The notes beneath the pieces were generated by a model. It did not search any database, was not told the origin of the DNA, and worked only from the letters and a program-made list of their open reading frames with translations. Below, piece after piece: positions 54,749 through 63,427 of a DNA stretch of 64,000 nt. The stretch's first letter is position 1; the number at the start of each line of letters is the position of its first letter. This DNA is from Bradyrhizobium diazoefficiens (GTDB lineage Bacteria > Pseudomonadota > Alphaproteobacteria > Rhizobiales > Xanthobacteraceae), in contig NZ_JAENXS010000001.1 in the NCBI RefSeq assembly GCF_016612535.1, forward strand, positions 1,699,501-1,763,500, in the 5' to 3' direction. The translations under genes and the position numbers were made by a program.

Positions 54749-56407
54749 ATGACTGAGCAGGCGGACGTCATTGTCGTCGGCGGAGGACTATCGGGACTTG
54801 TGGCGGCGACCGAGATCGCCGACGCCGGCAAGCGCGTGATCGTGGTCGACCAGGAGGGCGAGCAGTCGCTGGGTGGCCAGGCGTTCTGGTCGTTCGGCGG
54901 ATTGTTCCTGGTGAACTCGCCGGAGCAGCGCCGGCTCGGCATCAAGGATTCCTTCGAGCTCGCGATGCAGGACTGGCTCGGCACCGCCGGCTTCGACCGC
55001 GACGACGACTTCTGGCCGCGCCAATGGGCCGAGGCCTATGTGACGTTCGCGGCCGGCGAGAAGCGCGACTGGCTGCGGGCGATGGGGCATCGCATCTTCC
55101 CCGTGGTTGGCTGGGCCGAGCGCGGCGGCTATGACGCGATGGGCCACGGCAACTCGGTGCCGCGCTTTCACGTCACCTGGGGCACCGGCCCTGGCATTGT
55201 CGAGCCGTTCGAGCGCCGCGCGCGCGAGGCGGCGAAGAGCGGCCGGCTGATCTTCAAGTTCCGCCATCGCGTCGATGCGCTGTCCGTCACCAATGGCACG
55301 GTCCACGGCGTCAGCGGCGCTATCCTCGCGCCGGACAACGTCGAGCGCGGCAAGAGCTCGTCGCGCACTATCGTCGGCGAGTTTGCGCTGAAGGCGCAGG
55401 CGGTGATCGTCGCCTCCGGCGGCATCGGCGGCAACCATGATCTGGTGCGGGCGAACTGGCCGAAGCGGCTCGGCGAGCCGCCGAAATTCATGATCTCGGG
55501 CGTGCCCGAACATGTCGACGGCCGCATGATCGGCATCACGGAGAAGGCCGGCGCGCGGCTGATCAACCGCGATCGGATGTGGCATTATGTCGAAGGTATC
55601 CAGAACTGGAATCCCATCTGGCCGCGCCACGGCATCCGCATCCTGCCCGGCCCCTCCTCGATGTGGTTCGACGCCACGGGCACGCGGCTGCCGGCGCCGC
55701 TGTTTCCGGGCTCCGATACGCTCGGCCAGCTCCAGTACATCATGTCCACCGGCTATGATTATTCCTGGTTCATCCTGACCCAGAGCATCATCAAGAAGGA
55801 GTTTGCGCTGTCGGGATCGGAGCAGAACCCCGATCTCACCGGCAAGAGCTGGCTGATGACGCTTCGCCGCGCCACCAACAAGGGCGCGCCGGCGCCGGTG
55901 GAGGCGTTCAAAAGCCACGGTGTCGACTTCATCGTGCGCGACAAGATCGAAGACCTCGTCGCGGCCATGAACAAGCTTGCCGGCAACGATCTGCTCAGGC
56001 TCGACGAGATCAGGATGCAGATCGAAGCGCGCGACCGCGAGATCGCCAATCCCTATGTCAAGGATGCGCAGGTGATGAACATCCACAACGCGCGACGCTA
56101 CATCGGCGACAGACTGATCCGCACCGCCTCGCCGCACCGCATTCTCGATCCCGCGCAGGGGCCGCTGATCGCGGTCAAGCTCAACATTGTCACCCGCAAG
56201 ACGCTCGGCGGCTTCGAGACCGATCTCGACTCTCGGGTGTTCGGCGAGGAAGGCAGCGTCATCCCTGGCCTCTACGCGGTCGGCGAAGCCGCGGGCTTCG
56301 GCGGCGGCGGCGTGCATGGTTATCGCTCGCTGGAGGGCACCTTCCTCGGCGGCTGCCTGTTCTCGGGGCGCAATGCGGGCCGCGCGGCGGCGAAAGCGGT
56401 GGGCTAG
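54749..56407 (+). CDS. FAD-binding dehydrogenase (flavocytochrome c / KstD-like)
   Basis: The 552-aa flavoprotein has the dinucleotide motif VIVVGGGLSGLVAATEIADAGKRVIVVDQE and the C-terminal FAD box GLYAVGEAAGFGGGGVHGYRSLEGTFLGGCLFSGRNAGR. The middle (HGNSVPRFHVTWGTGPGI) marks the sub-family annotated as FAD-binding dehydrogenase, related to 3-ketosteroid dehydrogenase and fumarate reductase. The substrate is unknown. GGGGGGAACTC precedes the ATG. Confidence 0.92.
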   Translation: MTEQADVIVVGGGLSGLVAATEIADAGKRVIVVDQEGEQSLGGQAFWSFGGLFLVNSPEQRRLGIKDSFELAMQDWLGTAGFDRDDDFWPRQWAEAYVTFAAGEKRDWLRAMGHRIFPVVGWAERGGYDAMGHGNSVPRFHVTWGTGPGIVEPFERRAREAAKSGRLIFKFRHRVDALSVTNGTVHGVSGAILAPDNVERGKSSSRTIVGEFALKAQAVIVASGGIGGNHDLVRANWPKRLGEPPKFMISGVPEHVDGRMIGITEKAGARLINRDRMWHYVEGIQNWNPIWPRHGIRILPGPSSMWFDATGTRLPAPLFPGSDTLGQLQYIMSTGYDYSWFILTQSIIKKEFALSGSEQNPDLTGKSWLMTLRRATNKGAPAPVEAFKSHGVDFIVRDKIEDLVAAMNKLAGNDLLRLDEIRMQIEARDREIANPYVKDAQVMNIHNARRYIGDRLIRTASPHRILDPAQGPLIAVKLNIVTRKTLGGFETDLDSRVFGEEGSVIPGLYAVGEAAGFGGGGVHGYRSLEGTFLGGCLFSGRNAGRAAAKAVG

Positions 56408-56410
56408 ATC

Positions 56411-57328
56411 ATGCGATGGTGGATGCGGATCGGGGTGCTTGTTGCGGCGCTTGCGGTCGCGCCAACCGCGTCCGCCGCAACGATCGACGTCAACGGCGTC
56501 AAACGGTCCTACACCGTACAGCTGCCGGCGAAAAAGCCGGTGCCGCTCGTGGTCGTGCTGCATGGCAAGACCCAGCGCGGCGCCGACATGATCGCGCGGA
56601 CGGCGTGGCCACAAATCGCCAAGCGCGAAAGCTTTGCCGTGGTCTTCCCTGATGGCCTTAACCATGCCTGGGCCGATGCACGGACGAAGGCAGGACCCGA
56701 GCTGCGTGGACCACCGCCGGGCACCGATGACGTCGCCTTTATCGCCAAGCTCGTCGGGAAACTCGTGGCTGACGGTACCGCCGATGCAGAGCGCGTCTAC
56801 GTCACCGGTGTCTCCAATGGTGGCGCGATGGTGATGACGCTGGTCTGCGCCCGCGCCGATTTGTTCGCGGCCGGCGCCAGCGTCATCATGAATCTCACCG
56901 ATGAAGCCGCTGTCACGTGCCGTCCATCGCGGCCGCTGCCGATGCTGATCATGAACGGCACGGCCGATCCGCTGATCCCCTACGAAGGCGGACGCGGCTC
57001 GAGTTATTTTGCCGCAGACGGGTTCTGGTCCACCGAGAAGACCGTGGCGTTCTGGCGCGAGCTCAATGGCTGCGATGCCGACGACGCCGATGTAACTGAT
57101 ATGCCCGACAAGGCGCCCGCCGATCAATCCACGGTCACGCGGATCACGTCACGCTGTCCGCGAGGGCACGACGTCGTGCTCTATCGCGTCAACCACGGCG
57201 GCCACCGCATGCCAGGATTTGCTCCGGATGCGCGCTTCCCGAGGATCGCAACCCGCCTGCTCGGACCGCAGAACGGGGATATCGACGGCGCCGAGACGAT
57301 CTGGGCTTTCTTCAGCCAGTTTCGTTAG
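56411..57328 (+). CDS. PHB depolymerase-type esterase (LpqC family)
   Basis: The 305-aa protein has a signal peptide (IGVLVAALAVAPTASA), the oxyanion motif VVLHGKTQRGAD, nucleophile Ser in YVTGVSNGGAM, the Asp in MNGTADPLIPYEGG and the His in NHGGHRMPG. It probably hydrolyses extracellular polyester or feruloyl/acetyl esters. It begins three bases after the dehydrogenase stop and is likely cotranscribed. Confidence 0.9.
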   Translation: MRWWMRIGVLVAALAVAPTASAATIDVNGVKRSYTVQLPAKKPVPLVVVLHGKTQRGADMIARTAWPQIAKRESFAVVFPDGLNHAWADARTKAGPELRGPPPGTDDVAFIAKLVGKLVADGTADAERVYVTGVSNGGAMVMTLVCARADLFAAGASVIMNLTDEAAVTCRPSRPLPMLIMNGTADPLIPYEGGRGSSYFAADGFWSTEKTVAFWRELNGCDADDADVTDMPDKAPADQSTVTRITSRCPRGHDVVLYRVNHGGHRMPGFAPDARFPRIATRLLGPQNGDIDGAETIWAFFSQFR

Positions 57329-57366
57329 GCGGCGCACGCATCGCTCGCAGCGCATGCGTTGGCGGC

Positions 57367-57438
57367 AATGCATGCGTGCCCGCCAACGCATGCGTGCCCG
57401 GCAACGCATGCGTGCCCGGCAACGCATGCGTGCCCGGG
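57367..57438. repeat. Tandem 18-bp repeat, four copies
   Basis: Four units of the form AACGCATGCGTGCCCGGC stand head to tail at 57367, 57385, 57403 and 57421; the second and third are identical. Each has the palindrome ACGCATGCGT (AT in the first). Related CGCATGCGTT occurs just upstream at 57351. It lies between the esterase stop and the ridA gene. Confidence 0.9.
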
Positions 57439-57497
57439 GTGGCACGGCCGATGCCGCTGCGCTAGACAGGGCCGCCATTCCCACCAGGAGATCCCCA

Positions 57498-57848
57498 ATG
57501 AGCATTCAGCGTTTTGAAACCGGCCCGCGCATGAGCCAGGTCGTCGTGCACGGCAACACCGTCTATCTCGCCGGCGTCGTCGCCAACAACGCGGCCGGCG
57601 AAAGCGTGACCAAGCAGACCCAGGACATCCTGAAGACCATCGACGGCCACCTCGCCAAGGCCGGCACCGACAAGTCGAAGCTCTTGTCCGCCACGATCTA
57701 CATCACCGACATGAAGACGTTCCAGGAAATGAACGCGGTGTGGGACAGCTGGGTGTCGCCCGGCAACACCCCGGCCCGCGCCACCGTCGAAGCCAAGCTC
57801 GCGGCAGCGCAATACACCGTCGAGATCATGGTCACCGCGGCGAAGTAA
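57498..57848 (+). CDS. RidA family enamine/imine deaminase
   Basis: The 116-aa protein has the RidA/YjgF core: VVVHGNTVYLAGVVANNAAG, TKQTQDILKTIDGHLAKAGTDKSKLLSATIYITDM and WDSWVSPGNTPARATVEAKLA, with the conserved Arg. Family members hydrolyse reactive enamines from PLP enzymes; sub-family members may differ. CAGGAG lies eight bases before the ATG. Confidence 0.93.
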   Translation: MSIQRFETGPRMSQVVVHGNTVYLAGVVANNAAGESVTKQTQDILKTIDGHLAKAGTDKSKLLSATIYITDMKTFQEMNAVWDSWVSPGNTPARATVEAKLAAAQYTVEIMVTAAK

Positions 57849-57862
57849 TCTTCTCAAAAAAT

Positions 57863-57903
57863 ACGCGCGCTGATGACCTCCGAGGTAATCGATCAGCGCG
57901 CGT
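57863..57903. terminator. Stem-loop after ridA
   Basis: Arms ACGCGCGCTGAT and ATCAGCGCGCGT form a perfect 12-bp stem, and the loop holds a second small stem (ACCTC/GAGGT). The A run on the left makes it better suited to stop minus-strand transcription; on the plus strand it has no T run. Confidence 0.55.
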
Positions 57904-57956
57904 GAACCTTCGATAGTCAGGTCAGCCGAACCACGGCGTCATCGAAGGAGAACACC

Positions 57957-58322
57957 ATGACCGATCCCGTCACCATCGCCCGCCGCTATATCGATCTCTG
58001 GAACGAGCGCGCGCCAAACCGCCGGCGCGAGCTGCTCAGCGAGAACTGGACGGCGGATGCGAGCTATGTCGACCCCTTGATGACCGGTGACGGCTATGAC
58101 GGCGTCGACGCCTTGATCGCCGGCGTGCACCAGCGCTTTCCCGAGTTCAAGTTCAAGCTGATCGGCGAACCCAACGGCTATGGCGACCACATCCGCTTCT
58201 CGTGGGGCCTCGGTCCCGACGGTGTCGACAGCCCAATCAAGGGCACCGATTTCGCCGTGCTGAAAGACGGGCGTATCAAGAGCATCACCGGATTTCTCGA
58301 CCAGGTGCCCGCGAGGACGTGA
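57957..58322 (+). CDS. SnoaL/NTF2-like protein
   Basis: The 121-aa protein has the SnoaL-like pattern: DPVTIARRYIDLWNERAPNRRRELLSENWTADASYVDPLMTGDGYDGVDALIAGVHQRFPEFKF, and a C-terminal KGTDFAVLKDGRIKSITGFLDQVP. The family includes isomerases and binding proteins. The substrate is unknown. GAAGGAG precedes the ATG. Confidence 0.88.
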   Translation: MTDPVTIARRYIDLWNERAPNRRRELLSENWTADASYVDPLMTGDGYDGVDALIAGVHQRFPEFKFKLIGEPNGYGDHIRFSWGLGPDGVDSPIKGTDFAVLKDGRIKSITGFLDQVPART

Positions 58323-58352
58323 GGCGACGCGTACTGTCTCCTCAACCTCAGC

Positions 58353-58510
58353 CGTCGTCCCGGCCTAGTGCGCAATTGCGCACGGGGGGCCGGGACCCAT
58401 ACCGCGTGATCTTTCAGGCCGCTGACGGTGGGAGTGCCGAACGACTAATTTTCGCCAAACTACTCCCTGTGATTATGGGTCCCGGCCCCCCCGTGCGCAA
58501 TTGCGCACTA
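58353..58510. repeat. Large inverted repeat F, right arm split by an IS
   Basis: The left arm (58353-58401) reads CGTCGTCCCGGCCTAGTGCG and on to CCGGGACCCATA. The right arm is its inverse, starting TATGGGTCCCGG at 58474 and running to 58510, and continues after the IS as TAGGCCGGGACGAT at 59344. Each arm holds the 16-bp palindrome GTGCGCAATTGCGCAC. The centre (58402-58473) has no evident structure. Confidence 0.9.
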
Positions 58511-59343
58511 GGGTCTGTTGAGATTCAGGATTCACAGAACGGAATGTCCGTGATTCAAGCTCCGAAAGGAGTTTGGCATGCCCCGATTCGTTCTGACAGA
58601 TGCTCAATGGGCGAAGATGGAGCCGGTTTGTTTGGGCAAGCCGAGGGACCCCGGCCGCAGTGGAAGCGATAACCGTCTGTTTCTGGAAGCTGTACTGTGG
58701 ATCGCCCGCACGGGCAGCCCATGGCGGGATCTGCCGCCGACGTTCGGCAACTGGAATACCGTGTTCAAACGCTATCGCGACTGGGTGAAAGCCGGTGTTT
58801 TCAAGCGGATCTTCGATGCCGTATCGGATGATCCGGACATGGAGTTCGCCATGGTCGACGCGACCATCGTCAAGGTTCACCGCCACGGGCAGGGAGCAAA
58901 AGGGGGACCAAAAATCAGGCCATCGGCAAGTCAAAAGGCGGCTGGACCACCAAAATCCTCGCGCTGACTGACGCGCTCGGGAATCTGGTGCGGTTCATCC
59001 TGCTCCCCGGCCATCGCTTTGACACCGTCGGCGTCGTGCCCCTGATCAAGGATATCGAGTTCGGTGGCTTGATCGCCGACAAGGCTTTTGATTCCAACTG
59101 GATCATCGAAGACTTGAACGAACGCAAGGCCAAGATCGTCATCTCGCAACATCAAAGGCGCGCTCAGCCTCTCGACATCGACAAAGACATTTACAAATGG
59201 CGTCACTTGATCGAAAATTTCTTCGGCAAGCTCAAGGAATTCAAACGCATAGCAATGCGTTGCGACAAGACAGACAGCAGCTTCGAGGCGATGATTTACC
59301 TCGCCACCGCTGTAATCCATTCCAGATGAATCTCAACAGACCC
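58511..59343 (+). mobile_element. IS5-family (IS427-like) insertion sequence, 833 bp
   Basis: The ends are exact 17-bp inverted repeats, GGGTCTGTTGAGATTCA at 58511-58527 and its inverse at 59327-59343, flanked by TA on both sides. Taking the element as one base shorter per end gives a CTAG duplication. Removing it restores repeat F. It encodes a DDE transposase in two overlapping frames. Confidence 0.93.
58578..59329 (+). CDS. IS5-family DDE transposase, two frames joined by a -1 shift
   Basis: The first frame (58578-58967) holds the N-terminal domain and the first Asp (AMVDATIVKVHRHG). The second, entered at about 58911-58913, holds LIADKAFDSNW (Asp) and HLIENFFGKLKEFKRIAMRCDK (Glu). The shift site is CCAAAAAT, where a -1 slip on AAA joins KGG to NQAIGKSKGGW. 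Translation of the joined product gives about 250 aa, normal for the family. Programmed frameshifting is known in this group, but a simple mutation would look the same. Confidence 0.88.
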
Positions 59344-59382
59344 TAGGCCGGGACGATACCTTTGATTAGGCGCAAGCTTTGC

Positions 59383-60231
59383 TCAGTCAACTCCCAACCG
59401 ATACGCAGCCCTCGCATTCACCCCGAACGCCTTCTCGCGAACCTCGGCTCCAAGCTTCACCAGACACGCCTCCAGCGCGCTCTTGATCTCGCCGTAGCTC
59501 CCCGCCAGCAGACACACCGGCCAGTCGGAGCCGAAGATCAGGTGGTCCTCGCCGAAACACTTCGCCGCGTGCTGGACGAACGGAAACAGCCGCGCCGCGT
59601 CCCAATCGTTCCAGGTCGCTTCCGTCGCGAGGCCTGAGACCTTGCACCAGACATTGCCGCAGGCGGCAAGCGACGCGACGCGGTCCGACCATTCCGCGCT
59701 GCCGCCATCGGCGATCGGCGGTTTTGCCGCATGGTCGAGCACGAAGCGCGCGTGCGGAAAGGCTTTGGCGGTCGCGATCGCGGCAGGCAGCTCGCGGGTG
59801 CGGACGAGGAAGTCGTAGGCGAGATTGCGGGCGAACATTGCCGCCAGTCCGCGCTGGACATCGGCGCGCAACAGCCAGTCGGGATCGGCCTCGTCGTGGA
59901 CCTGGTGACGGATGCCGACCAGCTTGTCCCCGCCCGGCAAGGCCTGCAGGCGGTCGAGCATGTTGCCGAGCGAGGCATCGGTCAGATCGGCCCAGCCGAC
60001 GACCCCGATGACGGAGGGCGAGGCATGCGCGATGCGCAAAAATTCCTCAGTCTCCTCCACCGCGGAACGGCATTGCACCACGATGCTCGCATCGATGCCG
60101 CTCGCTTTCAGCAACGGCGCGAGATCGGCGGGGCCGAAGGCGCGGCGGATCGGCGCCAGCTCAGGCGCGTCCATCCAGGGATAATCGGCGCGCGCGGGAT
60201 CCCAGAAATGCTGGTGAGCGTCAATGACCAT
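59383..60231 (-). CDS. Amidohydrolase, lactonase-like (COG3618)
   Basis: The 282-aa TIM-barrel hydrolase has the metal motif DAHQHFWDP at residues 4-12, GIRHQVHDEADPDWL, VLDHAAKPP and the C-terminal LIFGSDWPVCLL (Asp). The group includes L-fuconolactonase and L-rhamnono-lactonase. It lies three bases downstream of the aldo/keto reductase gene, which suits lactone hydrolysis after sugar oxidation. Confidence 0.9.
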   Translation of the reverse strand: MVIDAHQHFWDPARADYPWMDAPELAPIRRAFGPADLAPLLKASGIDASIVVQCRSAVEETEEFLRIAHASPSVIGVVGWADLTDASLGNMLDRLQALPGGDKLVGIRHQVHDEADPDWLLRADVQRGLAAMFARNLAYDFLVRTRELPAAIATAKAFPHARFVLDHAAKPPIADGGSAEWSDRVASLAACGNVWCKVSGLATEATWNDWDAARLFPFVQHAAKCFGEDHLIFGSDWPVCLLAGSYGEIKSALEACLVKLGAEVREKAFGVNARAAYRLGVD

Positions 60232-60234
60232 GGC

Positions 60235-61212
60235 TCACGCTCCACCCGGCAGCGGTGCCCGCACATCGACGAGGTTTCGCGCCCGCAACTCCTGCCAGAA
60301 GGTCGGCGGCACCGTGCGTTCCGACATCGCGATATTGTCGGCGACCTCGTCCGCGTTGCGCGCGCCCATCACGGCGACCGTCACCGCCGGATGGGCCATG
60401 CAGAATTGGAGCGCGGCGGCCTTCAGCTCGGTGCCGTGCCTGCGGCAGAGCTCGTCGAGTTCGAGTGCACGCGCAACGAGCGCCGCATCGGCATCCTCGT
60501 AGTTGAACTTCGCGCTCGTACGCGGATTGGCCAGAATGCCGCTGTTGTAGATGCCGCCAAGCAGGATGCCGATACCTCTCTCTCGGCAGACCGGAAACAG
60601 CGCATCCAGCGCGCCCTGATCGAGCAACGTGTAGCGGCCGGCGAGCAGGAAGCAGTCGACCGGCACGGCTTCGGCGAAACGCGTGAGCATTTCCGACTGG
60701 TTCATGCCGGCGCCGATCGCCTTGATCGTGCCCTCGGCGCGCAGGCGCTGGAGCGCGCGGAAGGCCCCAGTGACGGCGTCGTCATAGTGATCGTCGGGGT
60801 CATGCACGAGCAGGACGTCGATGCGATCGAGCCCGAGGCGGACGAGGCTCTCCTCGACCGAGCGCATCACGCCGTCATAAGAGAAGTCGAATACGGGCCG
60901 CTCACCTTGCGTGCCCTTGTAGTGCTCATCCTCGACCGCCGCACCGTCGGGCGCGCGCAGGAGACGGCCGACCTTGGTCGAGATGGCATAGGAATCGCGC
61001 GGCTGCTGCCGCAGGAAGGCGCCCAGCCGCCGTTCCGCCAGGCCAAAGCCATAAAGCGGCGCGGTGTCGTAGAAGCGGATGCCGGCCGACCAGCCAGCCG
61101 CGAGCGTCGCTGCCGCATCGGCGTCGCTGACCGGAGCAAACAATCCGCCGAGCGGCGCGGTACCGAGGCCGATTGAGGTGACGTCGAGTGAACCCAGTCG
61201 CGACCGTTGCAT
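60235..61212 (-). CDS. Aldo/keto reductase (L-fucose/D-threo-aldose dehydrogenase-like)
   Basis: The 325-aa protein has the AKR layout: GLGTAPLGGLF, the Asp-Tyr pair in FYDTAPLYGFGLAERRLG, Lys in STKVGR and His in VLLVHDPDDH. The sequence resembles D-threo-aldose 1-dehydrogenase, which oxidises L-fucose or related sugars to the lactone. The ATG at 61212 has GGAAGGA six bases upstream; the ATG at 61218 overlaps that site. Confidence 0.9.
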   Translation of the reverse strand: MQRSRLGSLDVTSIGLGTAPLGGLFAPVSDADAAATLAAGWSAGIRFYDTAPLYGFGLAERRLGAFLRQQPRDSYAISTKVGRLLRAPDGAAVEDEHYKGTQGERPVFDFSYDGVMRSVEESLVRLGLDRIDVLLVHDPDDHYDDAVTGAFRALQRLRAEGTIKAIGAGMNQSEMLTRFAEAVPVDCFLLAGRYTLLDQGALDALFPVCRERGIGILLGGIYNSGILANPRTSAKFNYEDADAALVARALELDELCRRHGTELKAAALQFCMAHPAVTVAVMGARNADEVADNIAMSERTVPPTFWQELRARNLVDVRAPLPGGA

Positions 61213-61276
61213 TCCCATTCCTTCCAGCAGCCAGTATTTCTCCCGCCTGCGGAGACCGCAAGCGGGAGAGAGCATA

Positions 61277-61302
61277 GGAGTGTGGGGCTGGCGACACTCC
61301 TA
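61277..61302 (-). terminator. Weak stem-loop after the sugar-binding protein gene
   Basis: AGGAGTGT pairs with ACACTCCT across a 10-base loop, 13 bases past the stop codon. It has no T run. It may cause partial termination between the transport and catabolic genes. Confidence 0.45.
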
Positions 61303-61330
61303 TTTCAACATCTGCTACTTCAACATCTGC
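61301..61330. repeat. 15-bp tandem duplication across a stop codon
   Basis: On the minus strand CAGATGTTGAAGTAG is followed directly by CAGATGTTGAAATAG. The first copy encodes the last four residues (QMLK) and stop of the binding protein; the second repeats them untranslated. Confidence 0.9.
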
Positions 61331-62247
61331 GCCACGTTGTCCTTGGTCACGAGGTCGAGGCCGGTATAGACGATCTCCGGCACCTTCTGGCCCTTCTTGA
61401 TGGCGAGCAGCGTGTCCATCGCCTTCTCGCCCATCTCGAACGGACGCTGGCCAACCAGCGCATTGGCATAGCCGTCACGCAGCAGTTCGAGCTGCATCTT
61501 CAGCGTATCGGCGACGACGAGCGTGAACTTGCCGCTGTCGATGTCCTTCTTGCTCCTGGAGGCAAAGGCCTTGAAGCCTTCGGGGGCGAACATCGGCCAG
61601 CCACCGACGGGAACGATCGCGGCGAGGTCGGGCGTCGCGGTGCGCATGTCGGTCATCTGCTGGATCGCGAGCGCGGGATCGTCGTTGCAGAAGGTCGGAG
61701 AGCCCGAAACCTCGGTCCATTTCGATCCCTTCAACGCCTCGCGGACGCCATCGACGCGCTCGGCGAGATTCTTGGCGCCGGGGCCGCCCGAGACCATGCC
61801 GTATTTGCCGCCGTCGGGCCGCAGCTTCAGCAATTGCTTGCCGAGCGCGACGCCGAACTCCTTGTTGTTGGTGCCGATATAGGCGATCCGCTTGGAGCCC
61901 GGCGCATCGGCATCAAACGTGATGACGGGGATGCCGGCCGCAGTCGCGGCCTCGATCGTCTTGGTCATGGCTGCGACGTCGGCGACCGAGATCGCGAGCC
62001 CGTCGACCTTCTGGGTGATGAAGTCCTGGATGATCTGCGCCTGTGTCGCCGGCTCATGCTCGATCGGCCCCTTGTAGATGCACTCGATATTGCCGAGCTC
62101 CTTGGCGCGCTTCTCGCAGCCGTCGCGCGCGAAGTCGAAGAACGGATTGTTCATCGCCTTGGGCACGATCACGAAGCGGTAGTTCGCCGCGAATGCCGGC
62201 GTCGCCATCATCGCCACCGCGATGCCCGCAAGAAGAATCTTCCTCAT
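61315..62247 (-). CDS. Sugar ABC transporter substrate-binding protein (RbsB-like)
   Basis: The 310-aa protein has a signal peptide (MRKILLAGIAVAMMATPAFA) and a type I ribose-binding fold: FVIVPKAMNNPFFDFARDGCEKRAKELG, VDGLAISVADVAAM, GIPVITFDADAPGSKRIAYIG. It is expected to bind a monosaccharide. GGAGGAGAGACA precedes the ATG. It follows the permease gene on the same strand. Confidence 0.94.
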   Translation of the reverse strand: MRKILLAGIAVAMMATPAFAANYRFVIVPKAMNNPFFDFARDGCEKRAKELGNIECIYKGPIEHEPATQAQIIQDFITQKVDGLAISVADVAAMTKTIEAATAAGIPVITFDADAPGSKRIAYIGTNNKEFGVALGKQLLKLRPDGGKYGMVSGGPGAKNLAERVDGVREALKGSKWTEVSGSPTFCNDDPALAIQQMTDMRTATPDLAAIVPVGGWPMFAPEGFKAFASRSKKDIDSGKFTLVVADTLKMQLELLRDGYANALVGQRPFEMGEKAMDTLLAIKKGQKVPEIVYTGLDLVTKDNVAQMLK

Positions 62248-62344
62248 TGTCTCTCCTCCACCCTTGTTTGGTGCCTGCCCTCTCGAGATTCGTCCGGGAA
62301 GCGGACAGGCAGCATTTTCTTTGCCTTCCCGAAACGACGTCACT

Positions 62345-63427
62345 TCAAATCATCCGCGAGCGAATGCGGTCGACCAGCACGGCCAGGATGATGATCACGC
62401 CCACCAGCGTCTGCTGCCAGTAGGAGGAGACCTGCGCCAGCACGAGGCCGTTGCGGATCACCTCGAGCAGCACGCAGCCGACGATGGCCCCGAGCGGACC
62501 GCCGATGCCGCCCGCGAGGTTGGCACCGCCGATCACAGCGGCCGCGATCACGTTGAGCTCGTACGACGTCGCCATGTTGGCCGGCGCTGAACCGAGCCAG
62601 CCGGAGATGACGATGCCCTGGAGACCTGCCGCGAGCGCGCAGATCACATAGACCTCGATCTTGACCCGCACGACCGGGATGCCGGTGAGCTCCGCCGCCT
62701 TCTCGTTGCCACCAAGCGCGAAGACATGGCGGCCGAACGAGGTGTGGTGCAGCACCACCGCCATCACCAGCGCCAGGATCACCAGATAGATAAACGGCAC
62801 GGGCAGGCCGAGCACGTCGCCCGAGGTGAGCGCGTAGAAATAATCAGCATCAGGTCCGCCTGGAAAACTGCCACGGCCGTTGGTGACGACATAGCAGAGG
62901 CCGCGCACGATCGAGAGCATGCCGAGCGTGGTGACGAAGGGCGACAGACCGAGCGTCGCGATACAGAAGCCGTTGACGAGCCCGATGATCAACGCAACGA
63001 CAAGCCCCGCCAGCACCGAGACAAGCAGGATCAGGCCCGGCATGTTGGCGATCACGGTCTTGCCGTCAGCCGCCATATGGACGAACAGCGATGCGCCGAG
63101 CCCGCCGGGTGTCGACAGCTCGGTCATCACCATCGAGGTGATGATGGCAGAGAAGCACATCATCGAGCCGACGGAGAGATCGATGCCGCCGGTGATGATG
63201 ACGAAGGTAACGCCGAGGGTCGCGATCGCGACGAAGGAAAAATTCTTCGCCACGTTCTGCATGTTGCCTTCGGTGAAGAAATACGGGCTGGCGAAATGCA
63301 TGACCACCAGCAGCACCGCCAGCGCGATCAGGACATAGCCGGTCTGGGACGCGAAGATGCCGCGCTGCCACCATTTGGTCTTGCCGACATTCGAGAACGT
63401 GACCAGAGATTCCATGGGCATGGCCAT
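62345..63427 (-). CDS. Sugar ABC transporter permease (RbsC-like)
   Basis: The 360-aa protein has about ten TM helices and the RbsC family stretch GGIDLSVGSMMCFSAII, HTSFGRHVFALGGNEKAAELTGI and AAAVIGGANLAGGIGGPLGAIVG. The ATG at 63427 shares its A with the ATPase stop (TGATG); GGAGG lies seven bases before it. A GTG one codon earlier is possible. Confidence 0.94.
   Translation of the reverse strand: MAMPMESLVTFSNVGKTKWWQRGIFASQTGYVLIALAVLLVVMHFASPYFFTEGNMQNVAKNFSFVAIATLGVTFVIITGGIDLSVGSMMCFSAIITSMVMTELSTPGGLGASLFVHMAADGKTVIANMPGLILLVSVLAGLVVALIIGLVNGFCIATLGLSPFVTTLGMLSIVRGLCYVVTNGRGSFPGGPDADYFYALTSGDVLGLPVPFIYLVILALVMAVVLHHTSFGRHVFALGGNEKAAELTGIPVVRVKIEVYVICALAAGLQGIVISGWLGSAPANMATSYELNVIAAAVIGGANLAGGIGGPLGAIVGCVLLEVIRNGLVLAQVSSYWQQTLVGVIIILAVLVDRIRSRMI

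Noticed and set aside
54788..57127. Open frame of 779 codons on the minus strand
   Set aside because: It is antisense to the FAD dehydrogenase and esterase genes, both of which show full motifs. The sequence is rich in Arg, Asp, His and Gly with no domain, as expected of a shadow frame in high-GC DNA.
57345..57440. CRISPR array
   Set aside because: The units are contiguous 18-mers without spacers and no cas genes are present, so this is a simple tandem repeat.
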